A stretch of DNA of 64,000 nt, from NCBI GenBank assembly GCA_002344895.1, contig DDUR01000053.1, positions 49,322-113,321 on the forward strand. The letters are read 5' to 3'. The DNA is from Ignavibacteria bacterium UBA2333 (GTDB taxonomy: Bacteria; Bacteroidota; Ignavibacteria; Kapaibacteriales; Kapaibacteriaceae). The translations under genes and the position numbers were made by a program. Of this stretch, positions 9,701 to 17,957 are shown piece after piece. The notes beneath the pieces are model-generated. The model worked only from the letters and a program-made list of their open reading frames with translations. It searched no databases and was not told where the DNA came from. Every line of letters starts with the position of its first letter. Within the stretch, counting starts at the first letter, position 1.

Positions 9701-11041
9701 GTACGCATTTACGGAGAAGGTGCCGGAGACTCGCGTATTGAAGCTCCTGTTTCACTGATATTTGAGTCTGAACCGTGTTCATCGAAGGCCATCATACAAA
9801 CGGTACAGGTATCTAATCGCGGAACAGCTACTCTGCGACTATTTGCCGTTGGTGTTGAAGGAGCTGATGCCGGTGAGTTCACGGTTTCTGGCGCCAATAA
9901 CTTTCCGCTTGATGTAGCAGCTGGCTCAACAACGTCGTTCAGTGCAACGTTTCGTCCACGCACAGCTGGACCAAAGTCGGCCCGACTTGTGATCACGTCA
10001 AATGCTTTGAATGCTACGGCAGGCCGTACAACGGTGCCAATTATCGCACGTAAGGACTCGCTCTCTATAGAGCTCTCACGGTCAACAGTAAACTTCGAGA
10101 ATACACCTGAAGGCCGAACGGCGACGGAGCGATTGTTACTCATCAATTCGGGAACAGTTCGACGTCAGTGGCCGCGCGGTCCAATCAACCTCGGTGCATT
10201 CGTCATCGAATCAATTACACCCGACATCACGCAGCCGGGAGAACAGTCTGAAGTGACTGTGACGTTTAAGGGAGGTACAGCCGGTGAGTCATACAATGCT
10301 TCTTACGTGTTTCCTGATTCCACCTGTGGTCGAGATGTAACACTGACACTTCTTGCCAGCGTCAAGTCCTACATAGGATGTACGGTGCGGATCGACTCGG
10401 TACGCACGTCGATTGGAAACACAGTAACCGTTCCAATTCATATTGACAACAAGGTAAATTTTGATCGGACAACGGTTACTTCGATCAACGTTCAAATTTC
10501 GACCAATGGGTCTGTCCTCGTTCCAACCGGTGATACGCCTGCCGGCACCGTCACCAGTGACGGGCAACGAACGCTGACGGTTTCCCTGCCAATTCCAACG
10601 TCTGGAACGGCAACGACGCCGCTACAGTTCCGCGCACTCTGGGGAACTGAAGCATCAGCGATTCTGAGAATCGATTCTGCCTGGACAAACGACACACTTC
10701 TCATCACCACCGATGACGGTGTTGTTATCCTCGACGATATCTGCCGCGAAGGAGGGGCTCGTCTACTTGCCGTTGGAACACAGTCCGCATCGATTACGGT
10801 AGCTCCACTTCCTGCAGCAGGACCTGTTACTGCTCGTATCGGCGTGAGTGAACGCGGACGCACACGCGTTGAAATTGTGGACCTGGCAGGACGAACAATC
10901 AGAACGCCTTTTGACGCTCCACTCGTGCCGGGACTCTATGATGTGCCGATCGACACGTCAACCATGGAGAACGGTACATATTTCCTCATCCTGATCACAC
11001 CTACTGAACGCATTTCACAACGACTGGATATCGTGAAGTAA
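6707..11041 (+). CDS. giant secreted protein: vWA + 7-blade WD40 propeller + Hydin-like domains + T9SS signal
   Basis: A 1444-residue protein starting at the ATG preceded by GGAGG (6697-6701). A signal peptide ending near ATAQ is followed by a von Willebrand A domain (about 83-258) with a metal-site DASSS and LFTDGAPS. Next come an Ig-like domain of the ASPM/SPD-2/Hydin ('choice-of-anchor D') type (about 305-398), an SPNGGE module (about 405-485), and seven WD40 repeats (about 493-779; for example VRIWN, ARIWD), enough to close one propeller. At least three further Hydin-like domains follow (from about 785), and a type A T9SS sorting domain ends in RISQRLDIVK. All parts suggest protein binding and none is an obvious enzyme. 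Its stop overlaps the next ATG (TAATG), so it is coupled to the OmpA paralogue downstream, a possible partner at the cell surface. Confidence 0.88.
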   Translation: MRVPIRLFTLGVVCLAVTAKATAQDFAILAKEIRAFPNIRALVYSFNQNGQPLVLNTSALTVRENGTIVSHIANGIGDSTGRNVSMMFVMDASSSTRTGTTFPQDMQKTAIKATERLFDKPLDEVGLITYDNRATLVYGLTSTRPQFASVVDGIAAGTGDNIPDALAGSPYGAFSQLQNASNSRALILFTDGAPSLPISSLITTARAFRIAVYVVGLNTSLSDEVKLLADTTGGLWVENITTSADATVYTRAFAAHAKGLRYTEVEWTSNLKCATTVGIDLSTSSSSRTDTYTVPSTARTLLTASVTSLDFGEVQAGETRELSVMITARNGDCSLGSITIPNSRFTIVEGAISGPDTLSANESRTIRIRFTPLDSSINVSTLTIESEACDQEVVYMRGGFRARDRALRITSPNGGEQLQAGLPTTITWEGALPSDIVRVDVSTDAGTSWAPVSETADGLEATWIPGPATTIRGRIRLQRTAIDPSKIVSTVPQRDPLYAADFTRDGRHVVTGGDDRSVRLYDARTGEQVRIIGTHGDWVWAVACHPSRPLVATGSHDGSVRIWNYETATRVALIPASDRIWSVAFTADGSTLFVGSDSEVMRVNTETWAVERTRQIPAGSGSVPNVIYSISVSSDGSRIVTAEGSRVVVRNATTLDSLAGFSGHEGPVYAVAFSPDGSRIASGGADRIIRTWNTTSAQVVNVTPLATGSILSLQYATNGQFLIAGGGDATAKIYSPNLTLQNSLAGHAGLVYSARLDRTNGFIVTASTDYTARIWDIAGLRTIEDVSDADFAIVGGTAAPLDRTFGDVAVGTGVDRKFTIIENTGNSPVVVRAIRIASGNVSEFGIATPSTPVTIPANGSIEVIASFTPTATGQRSVAVEFETGSGTIRSNLTGNGVAPRLLVTPTVYDFGRKLANQQEEDLTVNIENPAGASAPVTVNSVTIAGPQSTMYSVTSGGGSFTLSPGQRRPVVVRFTPTDLGRFPGVIVIDDAGATIDPTVRIYGEGAGDSRIEAPVSLIFESEPCSSKAIIQTVQVSNRGTATLRLFAVGVEGADAGEFTVSGANNFPLDVAAGSTTSFSATFRPRTAGPKSARLVITSNALNATAGRTTVPIIARKDSLSIELSRSTVNFENTPEGRTATERLLLINSGTVRRQWPRGPINLGAFVIESITPDITQPGEQSEVTVTFKGGTAGESYNASYVFPDSTCGRDVTLTLLASVKSYIGCTVRIDSVRTSIGNTVTVPIHIDNKVNFDRTTVTSINVQISTNGSVLVPTGDTPAGTVTSDGQRTLTVSLPIPTSGTATTPLQFRALWGTEASAILRIDSAWTNDTLLITTDDGVVILDDICREGGARLLAVGTQSASITVAPLPAAGPVTARIGVSERGRTRVEIVDLAGRTIRTPFDAPLVPGLYDVPIDTSTMENGTYFLILITPTERISQRLDIVK

Positions 11042-13080
11042 TGAGCACAACACCAATGAATCGCACACTCGTTTCTCTGCTCATCTTCTCGTTCGTTTCG
11101 TTGTCGGCTGCAGCTCAGCAGACCGGTGCGTCTTCGATGGCAGAGAGAGCAAGACTTGGCCTGTTTGGCAACGTTGCCCTTGGCCTTCACATGGCAAATT
11201 TTTCTTCTATCCCTGGTACGCCAAACTGTTGTCCCGAATTCTCGACGGCAACAGGAATGGGCGTGTTTTTGGGAGCGACGTATCTGACACCGCTTGACGA
11301 ATCGCTGTCGTTAGATATTCGACTGTCCTATGCGAGTTACGGCGTCGACTTTCTTACCCGACAGAATCTTCCGATTCGTGATCAAAATGACAACGTCGTG
11401 GATGCAACAATTCGTCACGATTTGTCTGGCAGTTTCTCCATGATTGCCATCGAGCCCCTTCTTGGTTTTGCTCTTTCGGACAATCTGCGTGCAATTGCTG
11501 GTGTGACCGCCGGTATCGTTGTAAGTGGAACGTTCTCGCAATCCGAAACTCTCGAGTCACCGGGCAACGTCACCTTTTCGGGTCTACAGTCGCGTGTTCG
11601 TAACTCGGTGGTCGATCGCGAAATGCCAGGCTTAACGTCGTTTATGCCAGGTCTGACACTCGGAATGTCATATGATCTATCTCCTAACTCGAGTGGCACG
11701 ATCATACTGACACCGGAAGTTCTGTTCACTCTTTCACCATTGACTGTTGCCTCCGATGTATCATGGAGACCACAGCACATCCGTGGCGGGTTCGCATTAC
11801 GATTCATCCCACCAGAGGTAGAAGATTCACTGACGGATATTGAGCTTCTGGCCGTTGCTCGATCAATGCGGCCACCATCGAAGTCTGATCCCAATACCGT
11901 CTTTGTGTCAAATGTTTCTGCAACAGGTGTAGATGACGGAGGTCGTACATCACCTGTGACGCAGGTACGAGTCGAAGAGTATGCTTCAACACGCGTCAGA
12001 CCGCTGTTGCCGTATGTCTTTTTCGACCAGACATCAACAGACCTACCACAACGGTATCGCAGGGTTTCCGAGTCGGTTCGCGAGAAGTTCTCTCTCGAGA
12101 ATTTCTATAATCTCGATGCTATGATCACGTATTATCACGTGCTCAATATCATTGGGAAACGGATGCAAGACGATCCATCGTCGTCGATTACGCTCACAGG
12201 AACAATTGATGAGTCCGAACTCAGCCTCGGCACTGGTCTGTCGCAAGCACGTGCTGCAGCAGTTAAGGACTACCTCGTCTCCACATGGGAAATCGAACCA
12301 CGCAGAATCTCGATTCAGGCACGCACGATGCCCGAGTCACCATCAAAGTCAACTGACGATGATGGACGTGCGGAAAATCGACGCGTTGAGATCAGCTCCT
12401 CAAATCCAACAATTCTTGCTCCGGTCTCCTCCAACGATACCATGCGTGTCTTCCAGCCAGCTGGTATCCGCTTTGCACCGTCGATTGACCCCAAGGTTCC
12501 GATCGCCTCATGGACAATGTTCGTGACGGATGGTGAGCGCATTATTCGATCCTTCCATGCCGGAGAGCCCATTCCCCCATCGGTCGACTGGCGAATCGAT
12601 GAACAAGCTCTTCTGATTCCACGGTCACTTCGTGAGCTGAAGTATCTGCTCGTCGTGCGTGATAGTAACGGTCTTGTTGTACCGTCCGCAACACAAACAA
12701 TTCCACTCAACCATGTTACGCTTGCCGACAAGGCAGGCTCGACATCGGATAAGTCGATCGACCGTTACTCCCTGATTCTTTTTGGGTTCGACCGTTCAGA
12801 TCTGACACCGGCAAACAGTGTAATTGTTGACAATATCAAGAGCCGACTTTCACCGTCGTCTACCGTGAGTGTTCTTGGTTATACTGATCGCTCCGGTGCA
12901 GATGACTACAATCTTCGCTTGAGTGAACAACGCGCAAAGAGTGTTGCTCGAGCTCTTGGCCTACCTGAATCAACGGCTAAGGGACTCGGCGAAAACCTGC
13001 CTCTCTATGATAACAGCACACCAGAGGGTCGCTTCTACTCGCGTACCGTCGAGGTGCTTGTGGAGACACCTCGGAAGTAA
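11041..13080 (+). CDS. OmpA-domain outer membrane protein, paralogue of the 4519 protein
   Basis: This 679-residue protein has a signal peptide (ending near SAAAQ), a beta-barrel-like N-terminal region with the shared CCP motif, and a first OmpA-like unit (PYVFFDQTSTDLPQRY to GRAENRRVEI). A beta domain starting VFQPAGIRFAP follows, then a canonical C-terminal OmpA domain (LFGFDRSDLTPANS, YTDRSGADDYNLRLSEQRA, TPEGRFYSRT). The C-terminal domain probably grips peptidoglycan from the periplasm. The gene is coupled at both ends by TAATG overlaps: upstream to the T9SS giant and downstream to a glycosyltransferase. Its placement suggests an anchoring or assembly role for the giant protein; that part is inference. 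Confidence 0.87.
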   Translation: MSTTPMNRTLVSLLIFSFVSLSAAAQQTGASSMAERARLGLFGNVALGLHMANFSSIPGTPNCCPEFSTATGMGVFLGATYLTPLDESLSLDIRLSYASYGVDFLTRQNLPIRDQNDNVVDATIRHDLSGSFSMIAIEPLLGFALSDNLRAIAGVTAGIVVSGTFSQSETLESPGNVTFSGLQSRVRNSVVDREMPGLTSFMPGLTLGMSYDLSPNSSGTIILTPEVLFTLSPLTVASDVSWRPQHIRGGFALRFIPPEVEDSLTDIELLAVARSMRPPSKSDPNTVFVSNVSATGVDDGGRTSPVTQVRVEEYASTRVRPLLPYVFFDQTSTDLPQRYRRVSESVREKFSLENFYNLDAMITYYHVLNIIGKRMQDDPSSSITLTGTIDESELSLGTGLSQARAAAVKDYLVSTWEIEPRRISIQARTMPESPSKSTDDDGRAENRRVEISSSNPTILAPVSSNDTMRVFQPAGIRFAPSIDPKVPIASWTMFVTDGERIIRSFHAGEPIPPSVDWRIDEQALLIPRSLRELKYLLVVRDSNGLVVPSATQTIPLNHVTLADKAGSTSDKSIDRYSLILFGFDRSDLTPANSVIVDNIKSRLSPSSTVSVLGYTDRSGADDYNLRLSEQRAKSVARALGLPESTAKGLGENLPLYDNSTPEGRFYSRTVEVLVETPRK

Positions 13081-14195
13081 TGCGCATCCTTGTCATCAAT
13101 TGGCAGGACCGCACACATCCTCAGGCTGGTGGAGCGGAAGAACACCTCCACGAAATCTTCGGCAGAATTGCCGCAGCCGGACACGACGTACACCTGCTCT
13201 GTTGCTCCCATCAGGGAGCGGCAGAGCAGGAGTCGCTCGACGGATTGGTAGTACATCGAGGCGGATCGCGGAATGTGTTTAATTACTATGTGCCGTGGTG
13301 GTGGAAACGGTTTGGTCATCGATTGAATCCAGACCTTGTTGTTGATGACATCAACAAGATTCCATTCTTCAGTCCCCTCTTTATCCGTAAACCGATCCTC
13401 GGTATCATTCATCACTTTTTTGGTGATGACATCTTTAAAGAAACGAATGTTGTTGCCGGATCGTACGTGCGTTTCTGCGAGAATCTTGTCGGTCGCATAT
13501 ATCGACAAACTCCGATTTCCGTCGTATCCGAAAGTACACGTATTGAATGTATCTCCCGTGGCCTACCTGAAAAGAATCTTAGTGTGATCTACAATGGAAT
13601 TGATCATCGAAGATATCCAATGTCAATCTCCACCAAGGCAGCCACTCCAACCATCGTTTCTTTTGGACGATTAAAGCGGTACAAATCTGTCGACCACATC
13701 ATTCGTGCTCTTCCTACGATTGCTCAGACGATTCCAGATGTTCGACTTGAGATTCTTGGAGATGGAGACGATCGTCGGTTCCTTGAGAATCTGGCATCGG
13801 AACTTCAGTTAACAGACCGTATCACCTTCCACGGATTTGTCTCGAAAACAGATAAGATCCGATGGTTATCACGCGCACATATAGCTGTAAACGCTTCGGT
13901 AAAGGAAGGCTGGGGGATCACAAACCTTGAAGCTAATGCATGTGGCACCGCCGTTGTAAGCGCAGATTCACCAGGATTACGCGATTCCGTGCGAGATGGA
14001 GTAAGCGGACTTCTCTATCCCTATGGTGACGTAAATATGCTGTCACGACTTGTTAGTCGGGTACTTATCGATCGTAGTGAACGAGATCGTTTGAGTGAGG
14101 GTGCTTTACGCTGGGCGTCTACGTTCACATGGGAACGTAGTGCTCGTGAAATGTTAGATCTCTGTGAACGGGTTGTATCGCACCACACGCCGTGA
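13080..14195 (+). CDS. family 4 glycosyltransferase
   Basis: A GT-B fold retaining glycosyltransferase of 371 residues. The N-terminal domain has an acceptor-side glycine loop (HPQAGGAEEHLHEIF). The C-terminal donor domain has VSFGRLKRYKSVDHII, ILGDGDD, and the family signature KEGWGITNLEANACGTAVV with its paired acidic residues. The likely reaction adds a sugar to a lipid-linked or cell-surface glycan; the donor cannot be read. It begins on the last base of the upstream stop codon (TAATG) and ends with a 4-bp GTGA overlap into the pseudouridine synthase, so it belongs to the plus-strand transcript of the OmpA/T9SS block. Confidence 0.92.
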   Translation: MRILVINWQDRTHPQAGGAEEHLHEIFGRIAAAGHDVHLLCCSHQGAAEQESLDGLVVHRGGSRNVFNYYVPWWWKRFGHRLNPDLVVDDINKIPFFSPLFIRKPILGIIHHFFGDDIFKETNVVAGSYVRFCENLVGRIYRQTPISVVSESTRIECISRGLPEKNLSVIYNGIDHRRYPMSISTKAATPTIVSFGRLKRYKSVDHIIRALPTIAQTIPDVRLEILGDGDDRRFLENLASELQLTDRITFHGFVSKTDKIRWLSRAHIAVNASVKEGWGITNLEANACGTAVVSADSPGLRDSVRDGVSGLLYPYGDVNMLSRLVSRVLIDRSERDRLSEGALRWASTFTWERSAREMLDLCERVVSHHTP

Positions 14196-14764
14196 TTATT
14201 CTTTTTCACAAGCCGTATGGAGTGCTCTCACAGTTTACTCCGGAACACGGTAGCAAATGGTCAACACTTGCAGAGTTTGGATTTCCACCCAATGTGTATC
14301 CAATCGGTCGTCTAGATGCCGACAGTGAAGGCATGCTATTGTTATCAGATGAAAAGGGGCAAACGGGGCAGTTACTTCATCCAGAAACCGGACATCCACG
14401 CACCTATCTTGTGCAGGTTGAAGGGATCATAACAGAAAAGGCATGTTTGCGGCTTGAAACTGGCGTTATAATTCAAGGCCACCAAACATTACCTGCAACA
14501 GTAACTCGGCTCATACATGAACCAAGTATTGAGCCCCGTGTGCCCCCTATCCGATTTCGACTGAATGTGCCGACGTCGTGGATAGAACTCGAGATTACCG
14601 AAGGAAAGAATCGCCAGGTGCGCCGAATGACTGCTGCCGTGGGCTTTCCGACGTTACGATTGCTGCGTATTCGAATCGGCGGTCTCGTCCTTGGTGACCT
14701 GCGTCCCGGGCAGTGGCGAATTCTCACTGACCGTGACCGGTCCCTTCTTCGTCGGAAGTCGTGA
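14192..14764 (+). CDS. RluE/RsuA-family pseudouridine synthase
   Basis: Isomerises a uridine to pseudouridine, most likely in 23S rRNA as RluE does. The catalytic Asp lies in YPIGRLDADSEGMLLL. NRQVRRMTAAVGFPTLRL and the LRPGQWR near the end are hallmark motifs. The protein has 190 residues and lacks an S4 domain, as RluE does. The start is GTG 14192, overlapping the previous stop. Two copies of the GGGGC motif lie inside it: one encodes KGQTGQ in the loop after the active site (14356-14369), the other encodes PRVPP on the opposite strand orientation (14533-14546). The last 111 bases overlap the 3' end of ccmF on the other strand, and this overlap includes the conserved C-terminus. Confidence 0.9.
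   Translation: MIILFHKPYGVLSQFTPEHGSKWSTLAEFGFPPNVYPIGRLDADSEGMLLLSDEKGQTGQLLHPETGHPRTYLVQVEGIITEKACLRLETGVIIQGHQTLPATVTRLIHEPSIEPRVPPIRFRLNVPTSWIELEITEGKNRQVRRMTAAVGFPTLRLLRIRIGGLVLGDLRPGQWRILTDRDRSLLRRKS
14356..14369 (+). repeat. GGGGC-AAAC-GGGGC motif
   Basis: Copy inside the pseudouridine synthase, read as KGQTGQ in a loop after the active-site motif. Confidence 0.85.
14533..14546 (-). repeat. GGGGC-ACAC-GGGGC motif
   Basis: Second copy in the pseudouridine synthase gene, opposite orientation and the most divergent spacer. Confidence 0.7.
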
Positions 14765-17062
14765 ATACCGTACAATACTGAAGCCAAAACCTGCAACCAT
14801 TGCAATGACACCAAACCACACCAGAGAAATGAGTGGTTTTGTCGAGAAATCTACAGTAAAGATGCCCTTTGGAGTAATCGGCGTATCTGTTGCACTTCGG
14901 AAGACGAGGGTTCCTGTCGACTTTGAAGGATCATCGTTGTTGCGTGTAATCGCCGTCACAGCGACTTCGGCCGAGGTGCCAGGAACACGCGTCCAGGTAG
15001 GTGTAAAGATCGGACCAGATGGGTCCTGTTCGACCAGAACGGGAACACGGAATTCGGTTCCGAGAGATTCGGAAGTTTCTCCCCCACCGCGCACAGCGAG
15101 TACAGCCGACATCTTCATCGCATGTGCGTCCGTCTGCTCTTCCTCCATTGGCATCGTGAAGCGCTGAAGTTCAAGTACAACATTTGAATCGCTGAGATGG
15201 CGGAAGGTAGAACCACGTTGGATGGTCGAATCGGGATAGATGTCGCCAAGATCTTGCGTGCCAGTTGCTTTTGGAGTAACGTAAAGATCCGTTGTTAACC
15301 CCCAACGAATACCTGGTTCAAGGAAGGGGCTTTGTCGTTGATTAAAGTCCGAATAGTACAAGATGGCTGACACTGTGTCCGCCGATGATCCTCGCTGAAT
15401 TGCAACGTCATACCGAAACTTCTCTCGGTCAACAAACTGACGTTCGATTTGTTCCTTACCAAGATAGGTTAGGACGTAGTCCCCTACCTCTACCGGACGG
15501 TCCTCCAACATCGTCACGTGATGGGTCTCCGTGTAGCTGGATGACGTTATCACGCCGAAGATCAACAGTGCAATGCCGGTATGTGATACATAGGCACCGG
15601 CCATAGCAATAGACGAACGTATGAGGGTCCATCCCATCATTACGTTGACAATAAGTGAGAACCAGGCTGACGCAGCCAGAGCCAATGCACCACCTGATAG
15701 AATTCCAAACGGTAGCATCAACAATGTTAAACCCACCGCAGCAACGGCTGCAATGACAACACGCTTTCGAAACGTCGAAGCCGTTGTATGACGCCATTGA
15801 AGCAACAATGAAAGGCCGTTTACGAGTAGTACAGCCGGGACCAGAATGATGTGGACATTATTGTAAAAATCTATTGCTATAGCAATCTTGGGCTGTTGAA
15901 GAACCTCCATAAGCACTGGCCACGACGTGCCAACGGTAACCAGAATAGCGCTGGCCATAATGAGTGCAGCACCGATGCCAAGATGGAACTCACGAGTGGA
16001 TGGAGAAAACTCCTGACGATTGACGTTCATGTCACGGCGACGTGCGAGAACAAGTCCTACACCAAGCACAACGAAGGTGAGCATAAACAACAGCAGAATC
16101 CAGAAGGCAAACTTGCCAGGATCAACAAAGCTGTGAACAGACGTGTCGCCCAGGATTCCGCTCCGTGTAAGGAACGTTGAATACAATACCATAACGAAGG
16201 CCGTTACGGCGAGAATCATATTTGTTTTAACGAGGCCGTGTGTGCGTCGCTGAACGAGCATTGTGTGGACAAGGGCTACACTTACGAGCCACGGAATGAG
16301 GGACGAGTTTTCAACCGGATCCCAACCCCAAAAACCGCCCCATCCGAGTGTTTCGTAAGCCCAGAAGCCTCCGAGCATGATTCCGAAACCAAGAATGGCC
16401 GTTGCGAATAATGTCCACGGCAGAGCGATTCCAATCCATCGGTGATAGTCACGCCGAACAAGACCGGCCATCGCGAACGCAAAACTCACACTCATCGCCG
16501 CAAAGCCTGTGAACAGGATCGGAGGATGAATGGTAATCCAGGCATTGTGGAGCAGTGGGTTTAGACCACGGCCATTTTTTGGAATATCAGCGTCTATAGG
16601 TACAATACCCTGCGATGCGAACGATTCATAATAGTAGGCAAAGGGATTCTTGGCAACAAGTAAGAGTGTGAGAAAAACAAGAATTAACCCAAAGAAAAAG
16701 ATCACCGGAGCATCGTAGTCATGTCGTTTGGCATAGGGAATCAAAAATGTTCCCAATAGCGCAACAAACATTGTCCACAACAGGAAGCTTCCCTCTTGTC
16801 CTGAGTAGAAGCTGGCGATCAGCAGGTGTAATGGTAGTTCTGTTGAGGAATAACTCCACACATACGTATAGTCAAATCGATGCAGGAGAATAAGAATGAT
16901 CAGGAACGTCGAAGCCGCAACAAGCCCCATGGCAAGGAGGCCTAAGAGTGTACGCGCCCATCCAGCAAAACGCGGATCGTTTGTTCGCATTCCTCGCCAG
17001 GCAACGACGGTTGTGGCCACGGAGACGCCAAAGAGAAGATGGACGAGAATCTGACCAATCAT
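14654..17062 (-). CDS. ccmF: cytochrome c maturation heme lyase subunit CcmF
   Basis: Catalyses or supports heme transfer from CcmE to apocytochrome c in the inner membrane (System I). The protein has 802 residues with many transmembrane helices and the heme-handling WWD signature WGGFWGWDPVENSSLIPWL. Conserved His-containing segments are NAWITIHPPILF and the earlier VWSYSSTELPLH. A periplasmic domain lies between the last helices. The final stretch after the last helix is a polar tail (TKKGPVTVSEN onward) that reads into the opposite-strand pseudouridine synthase, a 111-bp overlap. ATG 17062 overlaps the preceding gene's stop by 4 bp, so ccmF is the last gene of the ccm operon. No ccmH, ccmA, ccmB or ccmG is present in the window. 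Confidence 0.95.
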   Translation of the reverse strand: MIGQILVHLLFGVSVATTVVAWRGMRTNDPRFAGWARTLLGLLAMGLVAASTFLIILILLHRFDYTYVWSYSSTELPLHLLIASFYSGQEGSFLLWTMFVALLGTFLIPYAKRHDYDAPVIFFFGLILVFLTLLLVAKNPFAYYYESFASQGIVPIDADIPKNGRGLNPLLHNAWITIHPPILFTGFAAMSVSFAFAMAGLVRRDYHRWIGIALPWTLFATAILGFGIMLGGFWAYETLGWGGFWGWDPVENSSLIPWLVSVALVHTMLVQRRTHGLVKTNMILAVTAFVMVLYSTFLTRSGILGDTSVHSFVDPGKFAFWILLLFMLTFVVLGVGLVLARRRDMNVNRQEFSPSTREFHLGIGAALIMASAILVTVGTSWPVLMEVLQQPKIAIAIDFYNNVHIILVPAVLLVNGLSLLLQWRHTTASTFRKRVVIAAVAAVGLTLLMLPFGILSGGALALAASAWFSLIVNVMMGWTLIRSSIAMAGAYVSHTGIALLIFGVITSSSYTETHHVTMLEDRPVEVGDYVLTYLGKEQIERQFVDREKFRYDVAIQRGSSADTVSAILYYSDFNQRQSPFLEPGIRWGLTTDLYVTPKATGTQDLGDIYPDSTIQRGSTFRHLSDSNVVLELQRFTMPMEEEQTDAHAMKMSAVLAVRGGGETSESLGTEFRVPVLVEQDPSGPIFTPTWTRVPGTSAEVAVTAITRNNDDPSKSTGTLVFRSATDTPITPKGIFTVDFSTKPLISLVWFGVIAMVAGFGFSIVRYSRLPTKKGPVTVSENSPLPGTQVTKDETADSNTQQS

Positions 17063-17403
17063 GCGTCGTATACCTGTGTTGCGTGAAACGTGGGAGGGCT
17101 TCCTCCATGAACATGACCAACAAATCGATAGGCCGTACCCTGACGAAGTCCACCGTCAGGCTGTTTGCCCGTAAACTCCAATGAGAACTCTTGTCCTGCT
17201 TCATCGCGAGCTCGGAGTGGCTCAAGCGATGTGATCATTGCGGTGACAACAATCTTTGGAGCCATGTCTCCTTCTTGCGACGTCGTAGCCTTTTGAACAG
17301 CACCAGAAAAAGTTACTGTTTCGGGTACGCCGTAACGAATGGCAAACCATATACCTGCTGGCAGTCCGACAACAACAAGAGCAAGAATGACGGTTCGTAA
17401 CAT
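17059..17403 (-). CDS. small membrane-anchored OB-fold-like protein between ccmE and ccmF
   Basis: A 114-residue protein starting at ATG 17403, one base after the ccmE stop. One N-terminal transmembrane segment (MLRTVILALVVVGLPAGIW) precedes a periplasmic beta-rich domain (VTFSGAV, IVVTAMITSLEPL, YRFVGHVHGG). Size, topology and position resemble CcmE, but no heme-binding His or Cys motif can be seen. It could be a degenerate CcmE paralogue or a lineage-specific maturation factor filling a CcmH-like slot. The exact function is not recognised. Its stop overlaps the ccmF start, so it is almost certainly co-translated with ccmF. Confidence 0.75.
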   Translation of the reverse strand: MLRTVILALVVVGLPAGIWFAIRYGVPETVTFSGAVQKATTSQEGDMAPKIVVTAMITSLEPLRARDEAGQEFSLEFTGKQPDGGLRQGTAYRFVGHVHGGSPPTFHATQVYDA

Positions 17404-17404
17404 G

Positions 17405-17794
17405 TCATGCTTCCGGATGTGCGTCAGCTGGCTGTCCTTCATACTTCGACGGACACTTCGTAAGGATGTGTGAGGCTTGGAATGTGCCGTTCTCCATACG
17501 ACCCTTCACCACAATGCTGGTAGCCATCTCAAAGTTGTTGGGTTTTGCACCATTCAGCACGACAGGAACGCGCTTCCCGTGCTCGTCCTTCATTGCGAAC
17601 GAGAAGGTGTTTGCTGTTTCGTCATATTTCATTCCATCTTCCTTTATCCACGAACCAACGACCTGTACGGTCTTACCGAGTCGCTCGGCTCGTTCGATGT
17701 CGGCATACTCAATGGATGATGCGTCAAGCGCAAACCATGCCGCTGCTGCGAGCGCAACTACGATAATGGCGGCAATGATGTAACGTGGTTTCAT
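17405..17794 (-). CDS. ccmE: heme chaperone CcmE, Cys-type variant
   Basis: CcmE holds heme covalently in the periplasm and passes it to CcmF. The start at ATG 17794 gives 129 residues: one N-terminal anchor helix, an OB-fold (VQVVGSWIKEDGM, FAMKDEHGKRVPVVLNG, VVKGRMENGTFQASHIL) and a C-terminal tail. In most CcmE proteins the heme ligand is His in an HxxxY motif. Here the same place reads KCPSKYEG, i.e. CxxxY. This Cys form is known from some sulfate reducers and archaea, whose systems also lack CcmH. The gene lies 28 bp after the ccmD-like gene. Confidence 0.92.
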   Translation of the reverse strand: MKPRYIIAAIIVVALAAAAWFALDASSIEYADIERAERLGKTVQVVGSWIKEDGMKYDETANTFSFAMKDEHGKRVPVVLNGAKPNNFEMATSIVVKGRMENGTFQASHILTKCPSKYEGQPADAHPEA

Positions 17795-17822
17795 GGTTCT
17801 GTTGCTTACTGGTGAGAAAACA

Positions 17823-17957
17823 TCATTGCTGGCGACGACGTTCGGCTGCGGAGAGTCTACTGTCGACACGCCAGAGATAGAAGGCAATCCCAACCCAAAC
17901 AATGAGGGCAGTTACGAGAACCACATAGATGGGTTGTTGTGTTAAAAGTTCATTCAT
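17823..17957 (-). CDS. ccmD: CcmD-like small membrane protein
   Basis: A 44-residue protein with one transmembrane helix (residues about 9-28, PIYVVLVTALIVWVGIAFYL) followed by a basic, polar tail (WRVDSRLSAAERRRQQ). CcmD proteins have this size and layout; in Enterobacteria they help release holo-CcmE from the CcmABC complex. The ATG overlaps the ccmC stop by 4 bp, and ccmE starts 28 bp further on. Sequence conservation in the family is low, so the call rests on size, topology and operon position. Confidence 0.75.
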   Translation of the reverse strand: MNELLTQQPIYVVLVTALIVWVGIAFYLWRVDSRLSAAERRRQQ

